The notes under the pieces were generated by a model. It made no database searches, was not told the origin of the DNA, and saw only the letters and a program-made list of their open reading frames with translations. From a virus, in the IMG/VR virus record IMGVR_UViG_3300024429_000015, positions 1-47,886 of that record: DNA of 47,886 nucleotides; one strand, given 5' to 3'. Positions 1 through 5,679 of this stretch are shown one piece after another. The position numbers were made by a program, and so were the translations under genes. Numbering within the stretch: position 1 is the first letter of the stretch; each line of letters opens with the position of its first letter.

Positions 1-215
1 AACAAATCGTCTCCTTCGGTTTCTCCCAATACCTTGATCCCTAATTGTTTATACTTATCTTTTAGGTCTTTATATCCGTCTGTCCTTGGCAACTGTTCTA
101 CCCTGCACATCTCTTTTTGCCCCTGGGCTTCTTGATTTTCAATTGCTGCCGGATCTCCACCCAATAACCAATCTGGCCTTGGATTCTTAGAAGTATTTAC
201 TATTCTTTCATTCAT
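1..215 (-). CDS. Hypothetical protein, 3' end cut by window edge
   Basis: Open frame starting MNERIVNTSKNPRPDWLLGG and running off the window start without a stop. The ATG is preceded by a clear ribosome binding site (GGGTGAAAGG on the minus strand). It lies downstream of the Cas4-like nuclease in the same leftward operon. In the related operon at 45-47 kb this place is taken by a Sak4-like ATPase, whose sequence is unlike this one, so the two operon copies differ in gene content here. I do not recognise a function. Confidence 0.6.
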   Translation of the reverse strand, partial: MNERIVNTSKNPRPDWLLGGDPAAIENQEAQGQKEMCRVEQLPRTDGYKDLKDKYKQLGIKVLGETEGDDL

Positions 216-287
216 CCTTTCACCCTTCCCATCACCCATCTACTCACACAAATAGCTAGGATGAGTATAATAAAGAATATAGCAGCA

Positions 288-1157
288 TTAATCACTCTTT
301 ATCTCCTTCCCTGTCTTCGCGTCCCACACACTCACCTCATACTCTCCAAGTGCTGCATCGCCATGCAAACAAAGTGCTTGATACGGACACGGACCATAGT
401 GGTTACATGCTTGTGTGTTTTTCGGATAGCTGCTATTCTCAATTGCAAATGTCATGTTCCGAACAATATCTAGTACCTCCTTCCCAAAGTTATTCTGTTG
501 TTCTATGGTCCGTGTCGCAAAGTCTCTTCGGAAACTACTAGTTTTTTGCTTCTTCAGTAATCTATTCCTACCCTTTGCCAACCATGCTTCTACATCAGTA
601 TCAGTCATTACTTCCTGTTTAGTACTGATAGCATCAATTAGGCTACCTTCACACTCACCAAACTTATCTCTACAAGCCGGAATATATCCATCTATTTGAA
701 CATTGAGTTCAAAATCCCTAAAGAAATTATAGCTTAACCTACTAGTAGTTTTGTGTTCCATGACATACAACTTGCTTGTTATTAAATATCTAACAACTGC
801 ATCCATTCTAGCTGCATATGTCACGTCATTGCTAATTTTCATCAAATGCGATCCATTACACTCAATTACTTCAAAGGGATTAGTACGATACTGTTCCATG
901 TATTTTTGAAGTATTAGTACACCATGCTCAACAGTTCGTCTTTCCTTTTCAGGAATATCTACTGGTTGATATGCTTCCTTGAATGCCTTAACTGCATCAC
1001 CACCAGTATAAAATGCTTTGAATCCTAAGTGCATAGCTGCTCCAAAATCTAATGGGTATTTAGGCATGATAGATACAAGATTGCGCTGATGTCTATTATT
1101 CCAATATGCTCGGCAATTTGCAAAGTCACTTCTAGTAGTGGAGTCAAGGTAAATCAT
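288..1157 (-). CDS. Cas4/RecB-like PD-(D/E)XK nuclease with Fe-S cysteines (copy A)
   Basis: 289-residue exonuclease of the RecB/Cas4 type. Visible motifs: GAAMHLGF (His43), RMDAVV (Asp119), VMEHKTT (Glu134, Lys136) and QIDGY (Gln154, Tyr158), the usual order of the PD-(D/E)XK core. Cys15 and C-terminal Cys251, Cys257 and Cys263 (CNHYGPCPYQALC) fit the four cysteine ligands of a 4Fe-4S cluster. Phage relatives process DNA ends for recombination or replication. Its start overlaps the preceding small gene's stop as ATGA. The copy at 45657-46520 is roughly two-thirds identical by eye, which ties this end of the window to the other end. Confidence 0.85.
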   Translation of the reverse strand: MIYLDSTTRSDFANCRAYWNNRHQRNLVSIMPKYPLDFGAAMHLGFKAFYTGGDAVKAFKEAYQPVDIPEKERRTVEHGVLILQKYMEQYRTNPFEVIECNGSHLMKISNDVTYAARMDAVVRYLITSKLYVMEHKTTSRLSYNFFRDFELNVQIDGYIPACRDKFGECEGSLIDAISTKQEVMTDTDVEAWLAKGRNRLLKKQKTSSFRRDFATRTIEQQNNFGKEVLDIVRNMTFAIENSSYPKNTQACNHYGPCPYQALCLHGDAALGEYEVSVWDAKTGKEIKSD

Positions 1158-1324
1158 CTCATCATCCTCTCTAGTTCTTCCACTTCTCTACACTCAGCCT
1201 TTCCAGCTTCTTCCAGATACAACGCAACAATCACTTTTTCAGTAGAGTCAAAGCCATATTTGTTCAATGTTTTGTATATTGCTCGTGTCATTCTTACACA
1301 ATCTTCCAAGCTCTTACCTATCAT
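1154..1324 (-). CDS. Small conserved phage protein (copy A)
   Basis: A 56-residue frame beginning MIGKSLEDCVRMTRAIYKTL, with its ATG overlapping the upstream gene's stop region and its TGA overlapping the nuclease ATG (ATGA). It aligns with the 46507-46719 product over about 40 residues (for example FDSTEKVIVALYLEEA against FDSPEMMIVAMFLKEA), and this cross-copy conservation is the best evidence that it is real. Mostly helical and charged; function unknown. Confidence 0.6.
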   Translation of the reverse strand: MIGKSLEDCVRMTRAIYKTLNKYGFDSTEKVIVALYLEEAGKAECREVEELERMMR

Positions 1325-1466
1325 TCACATCACCTGTACTTTTTCCTTCAGCATCAGGAGTCATGTCAACATTTTGGTATGGATCATCATAAAATAAAGC
1401 CACTACATCAACTTCTCGCTGACACAGTGACTTGTTCTCGCTTCTCACCACCAGTATTCTTTTCAT
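1314..1466 (-). CDS. Short fusion ORF heading the leftward operon (copy A)
   Basis: A 50-residue frame starting MKRILVVRSENKSL after an AAGGAG ribosome binding site. Its first 25 or so residues match the leader gene at 47177-47275 (MKRILGVRAKRKSL). Its last 23 match the C-terminus of the 149-residue protein at 46731-47180 (DDPYQNVDMTPDA...TGDVNDR). Relative to the other copy, an in-frame deletion has joined the head of one gene to the tail of the next. Function unknown; the peptide may be only a translational leader. Confidence 0.55.
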   Translation of the reverse strand: MKRILVVRSENKSLCQREVDVVALFYDDPYQNVDMTPDAEGKSTGDVNDR

Positions 1467-1495
1467 GGGGCAAGACTCCTTATTACTATGAGATA

Positions 1496-1523
1496 AGTAT
1501 ATACTATCTGACAACTTTGTCAA
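1496..1523 (-). promoter_or_regulatory. Sigma70-type promoter of the leftward operon (copy A)
   Basis: On the minus strand TTGACA (1523-1518) is separated by 16 bases from TATACT (1501-1496), about 30 bases before the first start codon. The same promoter, -35 and -10 and most flanking bases, is conserved at 47305-47332. Confidence 0.8.
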
Positions 1524-1590
1524 CCCCCTCTTGCTAGAACAGCCAATGAAGCACACTACAGAGTAGCAAGTAGTAGTAAGCGGAGAAAAC

Positions 1591-1631
1591 GCTGAAACGC
1601 TATTGCTGGTAGGCGCAAAAGTTCCGTCAAC
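1591..1631 (+). repeat. AAAAGTTCCG element, copy 1
   Basis: The segment GCTGAAACGCTATT...GGTAGGCGC-AAAAGTTCCG-TCAAC resembles segments at 2182-2224 and 47470-47509. The shared layout is CTG(A/T)AAC-CT, a short spacer, AAAAGTTCCG, then a (C/T)(T/C)AA tail. All three copies are outside genes. Confidence 0.6.
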
Positions 1632-1876
1632 TAGACACCTATGACTATTACATTTTCGTCATTCTCCGCTAATCTCCGCCTACGCAAAAAGGTCAATTCA
1701 GTTGACAACCATGCACATTACAGCAATTCTCCGTCATTTACGTCAACTTCTGCCTCTATATACTCCCTTATCTCTCTATACTATACCACTAGCCTATCAT
1801 AGCCATTTTATAAGTTTACAAAATAAGCCCAATGTCTGTAATATAGTCTACTAAGGGCTTATAGCAATCCTGTATC

Positions 1877-2002
1877 TCTCTATCCACAGTCATCTTCCCA
1901 ATGGAGTAAATGTCTCGTAAACTCTTATGCTTACTACACCTTAGAAATAAAATATTGATTTGAAAGCCTCTATCCACAGTGGTCTCGGTAATGGAGTAAA
2001 TT
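1877..2002 (+). repeat. Two 90-bp-spaced iteron-like units with DnaA-box-like sites
   Basis: CTCTATCCACAGT followed about 10 bases later by AATGGAGTAAAT occurs twice with a period of exactly 90 (CTATCCACA at 1880-1888 and 1970-1978). CTATCCACA differs from the DnaA box consensus TTATCCACA at one base. The second unit also falls inside the 127-base repeat at the window end, where the first unit is partly degraded. Confidence 0.6.
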
Positions 2003-2050
2003 TGGGGTAAGTCTCTCTAAACATCTATGCCTAGTAGGTTGTGTCCAATG
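1924..2050 (+). repeat. 127-bp exact repeat matching the window end
   Basis: Identical base for base to 47760-47886. The flanking base differs on the left side (T against C), and the right copy is the window end. A length of 127 is a common maximum k-mer in short-read assemblers, so this looks like an assembly-graph junction rather than a biological repeat boundary. Confidence 0.85.
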
Positions 2051-2078
2051 AAGAAGTTTTACGTCTCCATTGACATTA

Positions 2079-2116
2079 CCTTATTTATCTTATATATTAT
2101 ATAGATATATATATAG
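2079..2116. other. AT-rich stretch beside DnaA-box-like repeats
   Basis: Almost pure A/T (TTATTTATCTTATATATTAT followed by ATAGATATATATATAG), then a GA-rich tract. Adjacent to the two DnaA-box-like units, it is a plausible DNA-unwinding element of an origin. Confidence 0.45.
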
Positions 2117-2181
2117 AGAGAGATAGAGAGAGTGAGAAAAAGAAGGTCAAAAGAGGGGGTACCTTACGGAAATACGGAAAC

Positions 2182-2241
2182 GGGCTGTAACGCTGATGGC
2201 ACTAAGTCGAAAAGTTCCGCTAACAAATACGTAAAATACGG
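2182..2241 (+). repeat. AAAAGTTCCG element, copy 2, plus 14-bp arm
   Basis: GGGCTGTAACGCTGATGG...AAAAGTTCCGCTAAC is the second copy of the element. Immediately after it, TACGTAAAATACGG (2228-2241) is the exact reverse complement of 47568-47581. If the contig is circular, the two 14-mers flank the origin-like region in inverted orientation. Confidence 0.55.
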
Positions 2242-2294
2242 AGATTTTCTACAGATGGGTAGTGAGTGACAACAGTGGATTGTAGAGATGAGAA

Positions 2295-2329
2295 CAAAAA
2301 AGGGCCTATATGGACACTACAAGCCCTTT
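2295..2329 (-). terminator. Rho-independent terminator of the leftward early operon
   Basis: Read on the minus strand, AAAGGGC (2329-2323) pairs with GCCCTTT (2305-2299) across a 17-base loop and is followed by a run of T. It lies about 60 bases past the last gene of the operon that starts near 4.87 kb. Confidence 0.75.
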
Positions 2330-2390
2330 CTGTATAGGTAATAATGTTCAGGTGAAAGTGAAATAGGCCCTTAGAATAGCTGTATGGAAG

Positions 2391-2558
2391 TCACTTTTTG
2401 ATATATTGTTGGCTCACAACTACTTTGTTCTTGCTAACCCACTTAATGTCTGTTCCTGGATGCAACGCTTTCAATGACTCAACGGCCTTTCTCTTTGAGT
2501 CGCACCTAGCAACGTGCCAAAATCCCTTCTGATCTATAAACTCCATTACTACTTTCAT
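2391..2558 (-). CDS. Small hypothetical protein
   Basis: A 55-residue frame, MKVVMEFIDQKGFWHVARCD at the start and a basic C-terminus (VSKNKVVVSQQYIKK). The ATG follows an AGAGGAAAAAG ribosome binding site. It is the last gene before the operon terminator. The pattern of short strands and one helix suggests a small alpha/beta fold. Function unknown. Confidence 0.6.
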   Translation of the reverse strand: MKVVMEFIDQKGFWHVARCDSKRKAVESLKALHPGTDIKWVSKNKVVVSQQYIKK

Positions 2559-2576
2559 TCTTTTTCCTCTTGCATA

Positions 2577-2729
2577 CTATCTAACTCCATATTCAGTTAA
2601 CTTAATCCACTCTACTACGATCTGCTCCAACATATTACTCAATGGCCTGTTCTGCTCTTTTGCATATTCCTCTACTTTCTTCCACACTTCATCATCCAGC
2701 CTAATATATCTAGGCGTTTTGGTTGTCAT
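2577..2729 (-). CDS. Ribbon-helix-helix (Arc/CopG-like) DNA-binding protein
   Basis: A 50-residue protein with the short N-terminal strand TPRYIRLDDEVW, then helix KKVEEYAKEQNRP and helix LSNMLEQIVVEWIKL, the standard ribbon-helix-helix layout. Such proteins bind operators as dimers through the paired strands. An AAAGGAG ribosome binding site lies 8 bases before the ATG. In the early operon it is the best candidate for a phage transcription regulator, possibly autoregulatory; the target is not known. Confidence 0.7.
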   Translation of the reverse strand: MTTKTPRYIRLDDEVWKKVEEYAKEQNRPLSNMLEQIVVEWIKLTEYGVR

Positions 2730-2807
2730 TGGTTTGCTCCTTTATTTTACCAGTACCCTTGCAGTAAGTACGAGTGTATAAAGCTGCATGTAGACCAAAT
2801 CCAAATG

Positions 2808-2975
2808 TTACTCGTCCAGTGCTGCTGCAGTTAAGACATTTTTTTCAAAACTTGACTTGTGGGGTGACTTGTTCTGCAAAATCCAATCATGTTTACAGTT
2901 GGAATTGTAAATATTTCCACATTTACAGCATACATAAATTTTGTTTCGTGTTTGTGATACTTTTAGAGTGTTCAT
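2808..2975 (-). CDS. Small zinc-ribbon-like peptide
   Basis: I start this 55-residue protein at MNTLKVSQTRN because AAGGAGGGG lies just upstream; the frame also extends 11 codons further without a good site. Cysteines in the segment CCKCGNIYNSNCKHDW suggest metal binding. Function unknown; one of many small Cys-pair peptides in this phage. Confidence 0.55.
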   Translation of the reverse strand: MNTLKVSQTRNKIYVCCKCGNIYNSNCKHDWILQNKSPHKSSFEKNVLTAAALDE

Positions 2976-2998
2976 CTTCCCCTCCTTGATTGTATTTG

Positions 2999-3304
2999 CT
3001 AGAGACATCGAAAATAGTGTCCATTATCTTCACAATAATCCATCATCACATCTTTTGCTGTACTTCCCCAATTTACATGAACAAAACTAGGGATTGCTTC
3101 AGAACCATAAATGGAGTCAATCAATTGTTCTGTGAAATCCTCATCATCATTGTACTCTCCTTGGTATGCTTTATCGATATATTCTACTCCTATTCCACAT
3201 TCAAGACCTGCTTTGATAACCTCTTCCCCATGTTGGTCAATCAATTCTTCTAATCCTTCTCTTCCCAGTGTTTGGATACAGTCTTTTACCTCTGTGTAAG
3301 TCAT
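2999..3304 (-). CDS. ArdA-like antirestriction protein (putative)
   Basis: An acidic 101-residue protein. The segment AYQGEYNDDEDFTEQLIDSI followed by FVHVNW...AKDVMMDYCEDNGHYFR has the spacing seen in the C-terminal half of ArdA proteins (AYxGEYxSxEDFA, then a YIDYEAxARDL-type segment). ArdA mimics DNA and inhibits type I restriction enzymes. The protein is shorter than full ArdA (about 165 residues) and carries Asn where Asp is usual, so it may be a single-domain form. Its early-operon position suits an anti-defence role. Confidence 0.5.
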   Translation of the reverse strand: MTYTEVKDCIQTLGREGLEELIDQHGEEVIKAGLECGIGVEYIDKAYQGEYNDDEDFTEQLIDSIYGSEAIPSFVHVNWGSTAKDVMMDYCEDNGHYFRCL

Positions 3305-3330
3305 CTTCTTACCTCCTTGATTGTATTTGT

Positions 3331-3675
3331 TTACTCTACTTTTCCACTACCGCCACATTCAGAACAAGGGTCATGGTGGTCGGTAGTTGCACCTTTACCA
3401 TGACATACAGGACAGTCTTTTTTATGCTTTTCGAATGAATCAAATGTATTTTTGTTTAAGATATGTATCAACTGTCTCCATTGCCAACAAGTCTCAAAGT
3501 TCCATAAAATGTGCCAAGCAGCTTGTTTGCCATCTCTACATCCAGCAGGAATTTTACCTCCGGCACTCAATGCTGCCATAGCTGCCTCAGCAGGAGATGT
3601 TGCGGCACCACTAAGTTTGTCAATTTGAATCCGATAGGGTAATTCATCGTTCTTTACTGTCCATGTTTTAAGCAT
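3331..3675 (-). CDS. Protein with C-terminal DnaJ-type zinc-finger motif
   Basis: 114 residues. The C-terminus has CPVCHGKG and CSECGGSG, the paired CxxCxGxG motifs of the DnaJ cysteine-rich domain, which bind one zinc. The N-terminal 80 residues are not recognisable (Ala-rich helix PAEAAMAALSAGG, Trp-rich AAWHILWNFETCWQW). It lacks a J domain, so it is not a DnaJ homologue as such. Role unknown. Confidence 0.55.
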   Translation of the reverse strand: MLKTWTVKNDELPYRIQIDKLSGAATSPAEAAMAALSAGGKIPAGCRDGKQAAWHILWNFETCWQWRQLIHILNKNTFDSFEKHKKDCPVCHGKGATTDHHDPCSECGGSGKVE

Positions 3676-3735
3676 TTCTACCTCCTATTATTTTAGTCTG
3701 ATACATCCAGTCCCCCCTCCCTCTCTCATCCCACA

Positions 3736-3825
3736 TTATTCTACTAACTTACCACAGTGAGGACACTTCTTTCTGTCAAGACTAGTGAAACTTATCGGCA
3801 GACCACAGTGTGGACATCTATTCAT
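3736..3825 (-). CDS. 29-residue double-CPHCG zinc ribbon
   Basis: Tiny frame with CPHCG at residues 4-8 and 21-25, a minimal zinc ribbon. A GGAGGTG ribosome binding site lies 7 bases before the ATG. The perfect CxxC spacing and good binding site favour a real peptide. Confidence 0.6.
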   Translation of the reverse strand: MNRCPHCGLPISFTSLDRKKCPHCGKLVE

Positions 3826-3856
3826 TCTTTTTCACCTCCCTCTCTCTACCCACAAT

Positions 3857-4015
3857 TCATTCACTATCACCGATAAACTTTAACAACTCTTTGTCATCCC
3901 AGTTATTTACTACACTTTCCACACAATCTAGCACAAATTCATGGTAATTGTACATATTATTACTGACATCTTCAAGTATTCTACCAACTATGTTTCTACG
4001 TTCTTTTGCTGTCAT
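3857..4015 (-). CDS. Small acidic hypothetical protein
   Basis: A 52-residue frame (MTAKERRNIVGRILEDVSNN at the start, ending KELLKFIGDSE), predicted mostly helical. A GGAGGTGAGGAAGG ribosome binding site precedes the ATG. Function unknown. Confidence 0.6.
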   Translation of the reverse strand: MTAKERRNIVGRILEDVSNNMYNYHEFVLDCVESVVNNWDDKELLKFIGDSE

Positions 4016-4021
4016 CCTTCC

Positions 4022-4204
4022 TCACCTCCCTCTATCCACTATTTCATTCGTTTGCGTTGCTGACCACTGCATTAATGCTAGTACAGTATATTCACTAGGA
4101 CGGTTTCCTGTTGATTGAATCCAGTCTGCCACTAACTCGTCAAGGTACTTGTGTAGTTCTCGATGCTTTTGATAATGTTCTGCATCTGTCATTTTAGTTG
4201 CCAT
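4022..4204 (-). CDS. Small hypothetical protein
   Basis: A 60-residue, probably all-helical protein (HYQKHRELHKYLDELVADWI). GGGGGTGAGG precedes the ATG. It is spaced 6 bases from the next gene, consistent with one transcript. Function unknown. Confidence 0.6.
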   Translation of the reverse strand: MATKMTDAEHYQKHRELHKYLDELVADWIQSTGNRPSEYTVLALMQWSATQTNEIVDRGR

Positions 4205-4228
4205 CTCTCCTCACCCCCCACTTTTTCA

Positions 4229-4429
4229 TTAACTTAGTACTCCTCCAATAGAAAGTATTTTGTCAATTTCTAACTCCGCCTGTCTTTCTGCAAGTCCAGC
4301 TGAGTAAGCAGGATCGAGACGTTCCTTCAAAGACATATGACCTGAAATCCAAATTGTAGGGGTGTATTCCTTTCCTTCTGATTCAACTTTTATCCAATAC
4401 CCTCGATATTTGCGTCTATATGCTATCAT
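4229..4429 (-). CDS. Small hypothetical protein
   Basis: About 66 residues. I prefer the ATG (MIAYRRKYRG) to an in-frame GTG three codons upstream, because AAGGGG is 11 bases from the ATG and too close to the GTG. Strand-rich N-terminal half (GYWIKVESEGKEYTPTIWIS), acidic helix after it. Function unknown. Confidence 0.55.
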   Translation of the reverse strand: MIAYRRKYRGYWIKVESEGKEYTPTIWISGHMSLKERLDPAYSAGLAERQAELEIDKILSIGGVLS

Positions 4430-4459
4430 CCGTCTCACTTCCCCTTATCGTGACTTTAT

Positions 4460-4567
4460 CTAGTACACAGTAGTTAGATAGAGATGGAACAGTACCAGGA
4501 AACCGCCAAAGATCACGAGGGCAAAGACTGCTCCTAGTATCAGCGCACCTAGTAGTTCACGTATCAT
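4460..4567 (-). CDS. Single-span 35-residue membrane peptide
   Basis: MIRELLGALILGAVFALVIF begins an uninterrupted hydrophobic segment of about 25 residues with a charged N-terminus. An AAGGAGG site lies 6-7 bases from the ATG. Small early membrane peptides of phages often affect superinfection or host membrane enzymes, but nothing here shows which. Confidence 0.6.
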   Translation of the reverse strand: MIRELLGALILGAVFALVIFGGFLVLFHLYLTTVY

Positions 4568-4653
4568 TTGTTTGCCTCCTTCAACCGAGGGCGATCTGCC
4601 TCAGTCAATCTCTAGTCTCACAGAGGCCCACCTTTCGATGGGCTACTGTCAAG

Positions 4654-4821
4654 CTAGGCTGTTCGTACTCTTCGTACTTTATAGACTTTATTGCACGGCA
4701 GACACAGATATACCTTCTTTACACGCTTGTCCAGCTTCACATTGGGAAGCATATCTTGTCTGTCAGCGTCATACCTTTCTATCTCTTCGAGCAGATCCTT
4801 GCACTTTGGACACTTAGTCAT
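4654..4821 (-). CDS. Zinc-ribbon protein, first gene of leftward early operon
   Basis: A 55-residue protein with CPKC near the N-terminus and CLPC at residues 40-43, separated by a charged helix, and a basic tail (KVRRVRTA). AAGGAGG precedes the ATG. It is the promoter-proximal gene of the operon transcribed from about 4.87 kb, so probably very early. Function unknown. Confidence 0.6.
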   Translation of the reverse strand: MTKCPKCKDLLEEIERYDADRQDMLPNVKLDKRVKKVYLCLPCNKVYKVRRVRTA

Positions 4822-4838
4822 TGCCTAGCCTCCTTCAT

Positions 4839-4870
4839 TGTGATGTCTATAGTATAGTACATCCATCACA
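4839..4870. promoter_or_regulatory. Inverted repeat (operator candidate) across the -10 box
   Basis: TGTGATG (4839-4845) and CATCACA (4864-4870) form a perfect 7-base inverted repeat with 18 bases between, centred on the -10 box of the leftward early promoter. A dimeric repressor such as the ribbon-helix-helix protein could bind here; this is inference. Confidence 0.45.
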
Positions 4871-4878
4871 CTTGTCAA
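4851..4878 (-). promoter_or_regulatory. Sigma70-type leftward early promoter
   Basis: Minus strand TTGACA (4878-4873), 16 bases, TATACT (4856-4851), about 30 bases before the first gene. Same spacing and same base after the -35 (TTGACAA) as the promoters at 1.5, 5.7, 31.97 and 47.3 kb. Confidence 0.8.
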
Positions 4879-5090
4879 GACCTCTTACATCCTCGCCTCA
4901 TCCTCTGACTCGCCACTAGCGGGCAATAGCACGCCTGTTACTTTCGCCCTCGTCTTCGCCTCTCGCCTCACACCTCAGAACGAATAACCCCCCAGGGCCC
5001 TCCGATATAGTGATTGCTTCATCATCATTTTCTAACCCCAAATTTCTACTGCCTCTCTAGAATGCAGTGTTGATGATGATATAGGAGGGG
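4879..5090. other. Intergenic region between divergent transcription units
   Basis: About 200 bases with no credible gene. It is pyrimidine-rich on the + strand, with several CGCCTC/CTCGCC words around 4894-4970 and then an AT-richer part. It separates the leftward early promoter from the rightward promoter at 5091. Confidence 0.5.
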
Positions 5091-5117
5091 TTGACTACTG
5101 GCAGATATCTATATAAT
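5091..5117 (+). promoter_or_regulatory. Probable rightward promoter
   Basis: TTGACT (5091-5096), 15 bases, TATAAT (5112-5117), about 20 bases ahead of the next start codon. The spacer is one base shorter than in the other phage promoters, so it may be weaker. Confidence 0.55.
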
Positions 5118-5137
5118 GGAAGTAGAAAGGAGAGAAA

Positions 5138-5434
5138 ATGAAAATTGAGCCTAAAATTGTAATGGAGTTGATTGATAAGGTTAAAAAGCATAAGGGAATT
5201 AAGAGTTTGAAATTGAAGTGGTATATAGTACCTCATCCTGACGATGATGATGCCTTATTATTTATAACGAAAAAGAAGGTTGAAAAGTATCCTGAAGGTA
5301 ATTATATAGGAGGTTCATTACCTTACGATGGTATTATTAACCATATGGATAGTGAAGTAGAATGCCTGTTTCTTTCCCTTGAAGATACAATAAATTATGA
5401 CCCTGATTTATCTTCACTGAGACTGTTCTTCTAG
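5138..5434 (+). CDS. Hypothetical acidic protein
   Basis: 98 residues, MKIEPKIVMELIDKVKKHKG at the start, then KWYIVPHPDDDDALLFITKK and an acidic end. AAAGGAGAG lies upstream of the ATG. It has its own promoter and is followed directly by the folded RNA and its terminator, so it forms a separate short unit between the early and late regions. Function unknown. Confidence 0.65.
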   Translation: MKIEPKIVMELIDKVKKHKGIKSLKLKWYIVPHPDDDDALLFITKKKVEKYPEGNYIGGSLPYDGIINHMDSEVECLFLSLEDTINYDPDLSSLRLFF

Positions 5435-5436
5435 CA

Positions 5437-5647
5437 TTGCTCTGTGGCATGGTAGCCTGACGACAGGTAGGCAGTCTGTATCAAGCTAGGATGCCCACAG
5501 CTCATCACCGTTCCCGACCAAGGGCAGAGCAACTGCTATTTGCGGCCAATCTAGTCACAAATCATCATCCTTCTAGACGGAAGTATGCTAGAGGCCCAAA
5601 ACCATCAAAAGTTTAGGTCTAGGTGTGACTAGATTGGCCGCTTTTTT
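5437..5647 (+). ncRNA. Candidate structured RNA ending in an 18-bp hairpin with T-run
   Basis: Two folded domains without a coding frame. Domain 1 is closed by TTGCTCTG (5437-5444) with CAGAGCAA (5525-5532). It contains TGTGGCAT/ATGCCCACA (5443-5450 with 5491-5499, one bulge), a CCTG-ACGA-CAGG hairpin (5456-5467), and CCC/GGG (5513-5515 with 5522-5524). Domain 2 is a perfect 18-bp stem (5542-5559 with 5624-5641) followed by six T, with a smaller TCTAG/CTAGA hairpin in its 64-base loop. The end looks like a terminator; the rest suggests a stable RNA or a regulatory leader. No known family recognised. Confidence 0.6.
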
Positions 5648-5679
5648 GAAACCTTCCATTCATACCCTTCTAACTCCTC

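Larger units (their letters stand above)
1524..2290. other. Gene-free repeat-rich region, candidate replication origin/control region
   Basis: No credible coding frame. It contains AGCGGAGA/TCTCCGCT-type inverted repeats (about 1580 and 1661), two 90-base-spaced units with DnaA-box-like CTATCCACA, an AT-rich run (about 2079-2116), and two of three copies of an AAAAGTTCCG-containing element. It sits between two leftward operons. This arrangement is typical of a phage origin or control region, but the role is inferred. Confidence 0.55.

Noticed and set aside
288-1157. Temperate phage evidence near the nuclease or operon heads
   Set aside because: No integrase, excisionase, att-like core or lysogeny repressor was recognised anywhere; the ribbon-helix-helix protein alone is not enough.
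1557-1800. CRISPR-like array in the repeat-rich region
   Set aside because: Repeats are few, imperfect and unevenly spaced; no direct repeat of 25-40 bases recurs with similar-sized spacers. The Cas4-like genes are phage recombination nucleases, and no other cas gene is present.
4600-4650. Terminator from GCCCA/TGGGC-type hairpin after the first early gene
   Set aside because: The stem is present (GCCCAC/ATGGGC with a wobble) but no T-run follows on the minus strand and further genes with good binding sites lie downstream.
5437-5535. tRNA-like cloverleaf in the first RNA domain
   Set aside because: Stem lengths and loops do not fit a tRNA: no T-loop GTTCRANY and no anticodon arm of 5 bp at the right distance.
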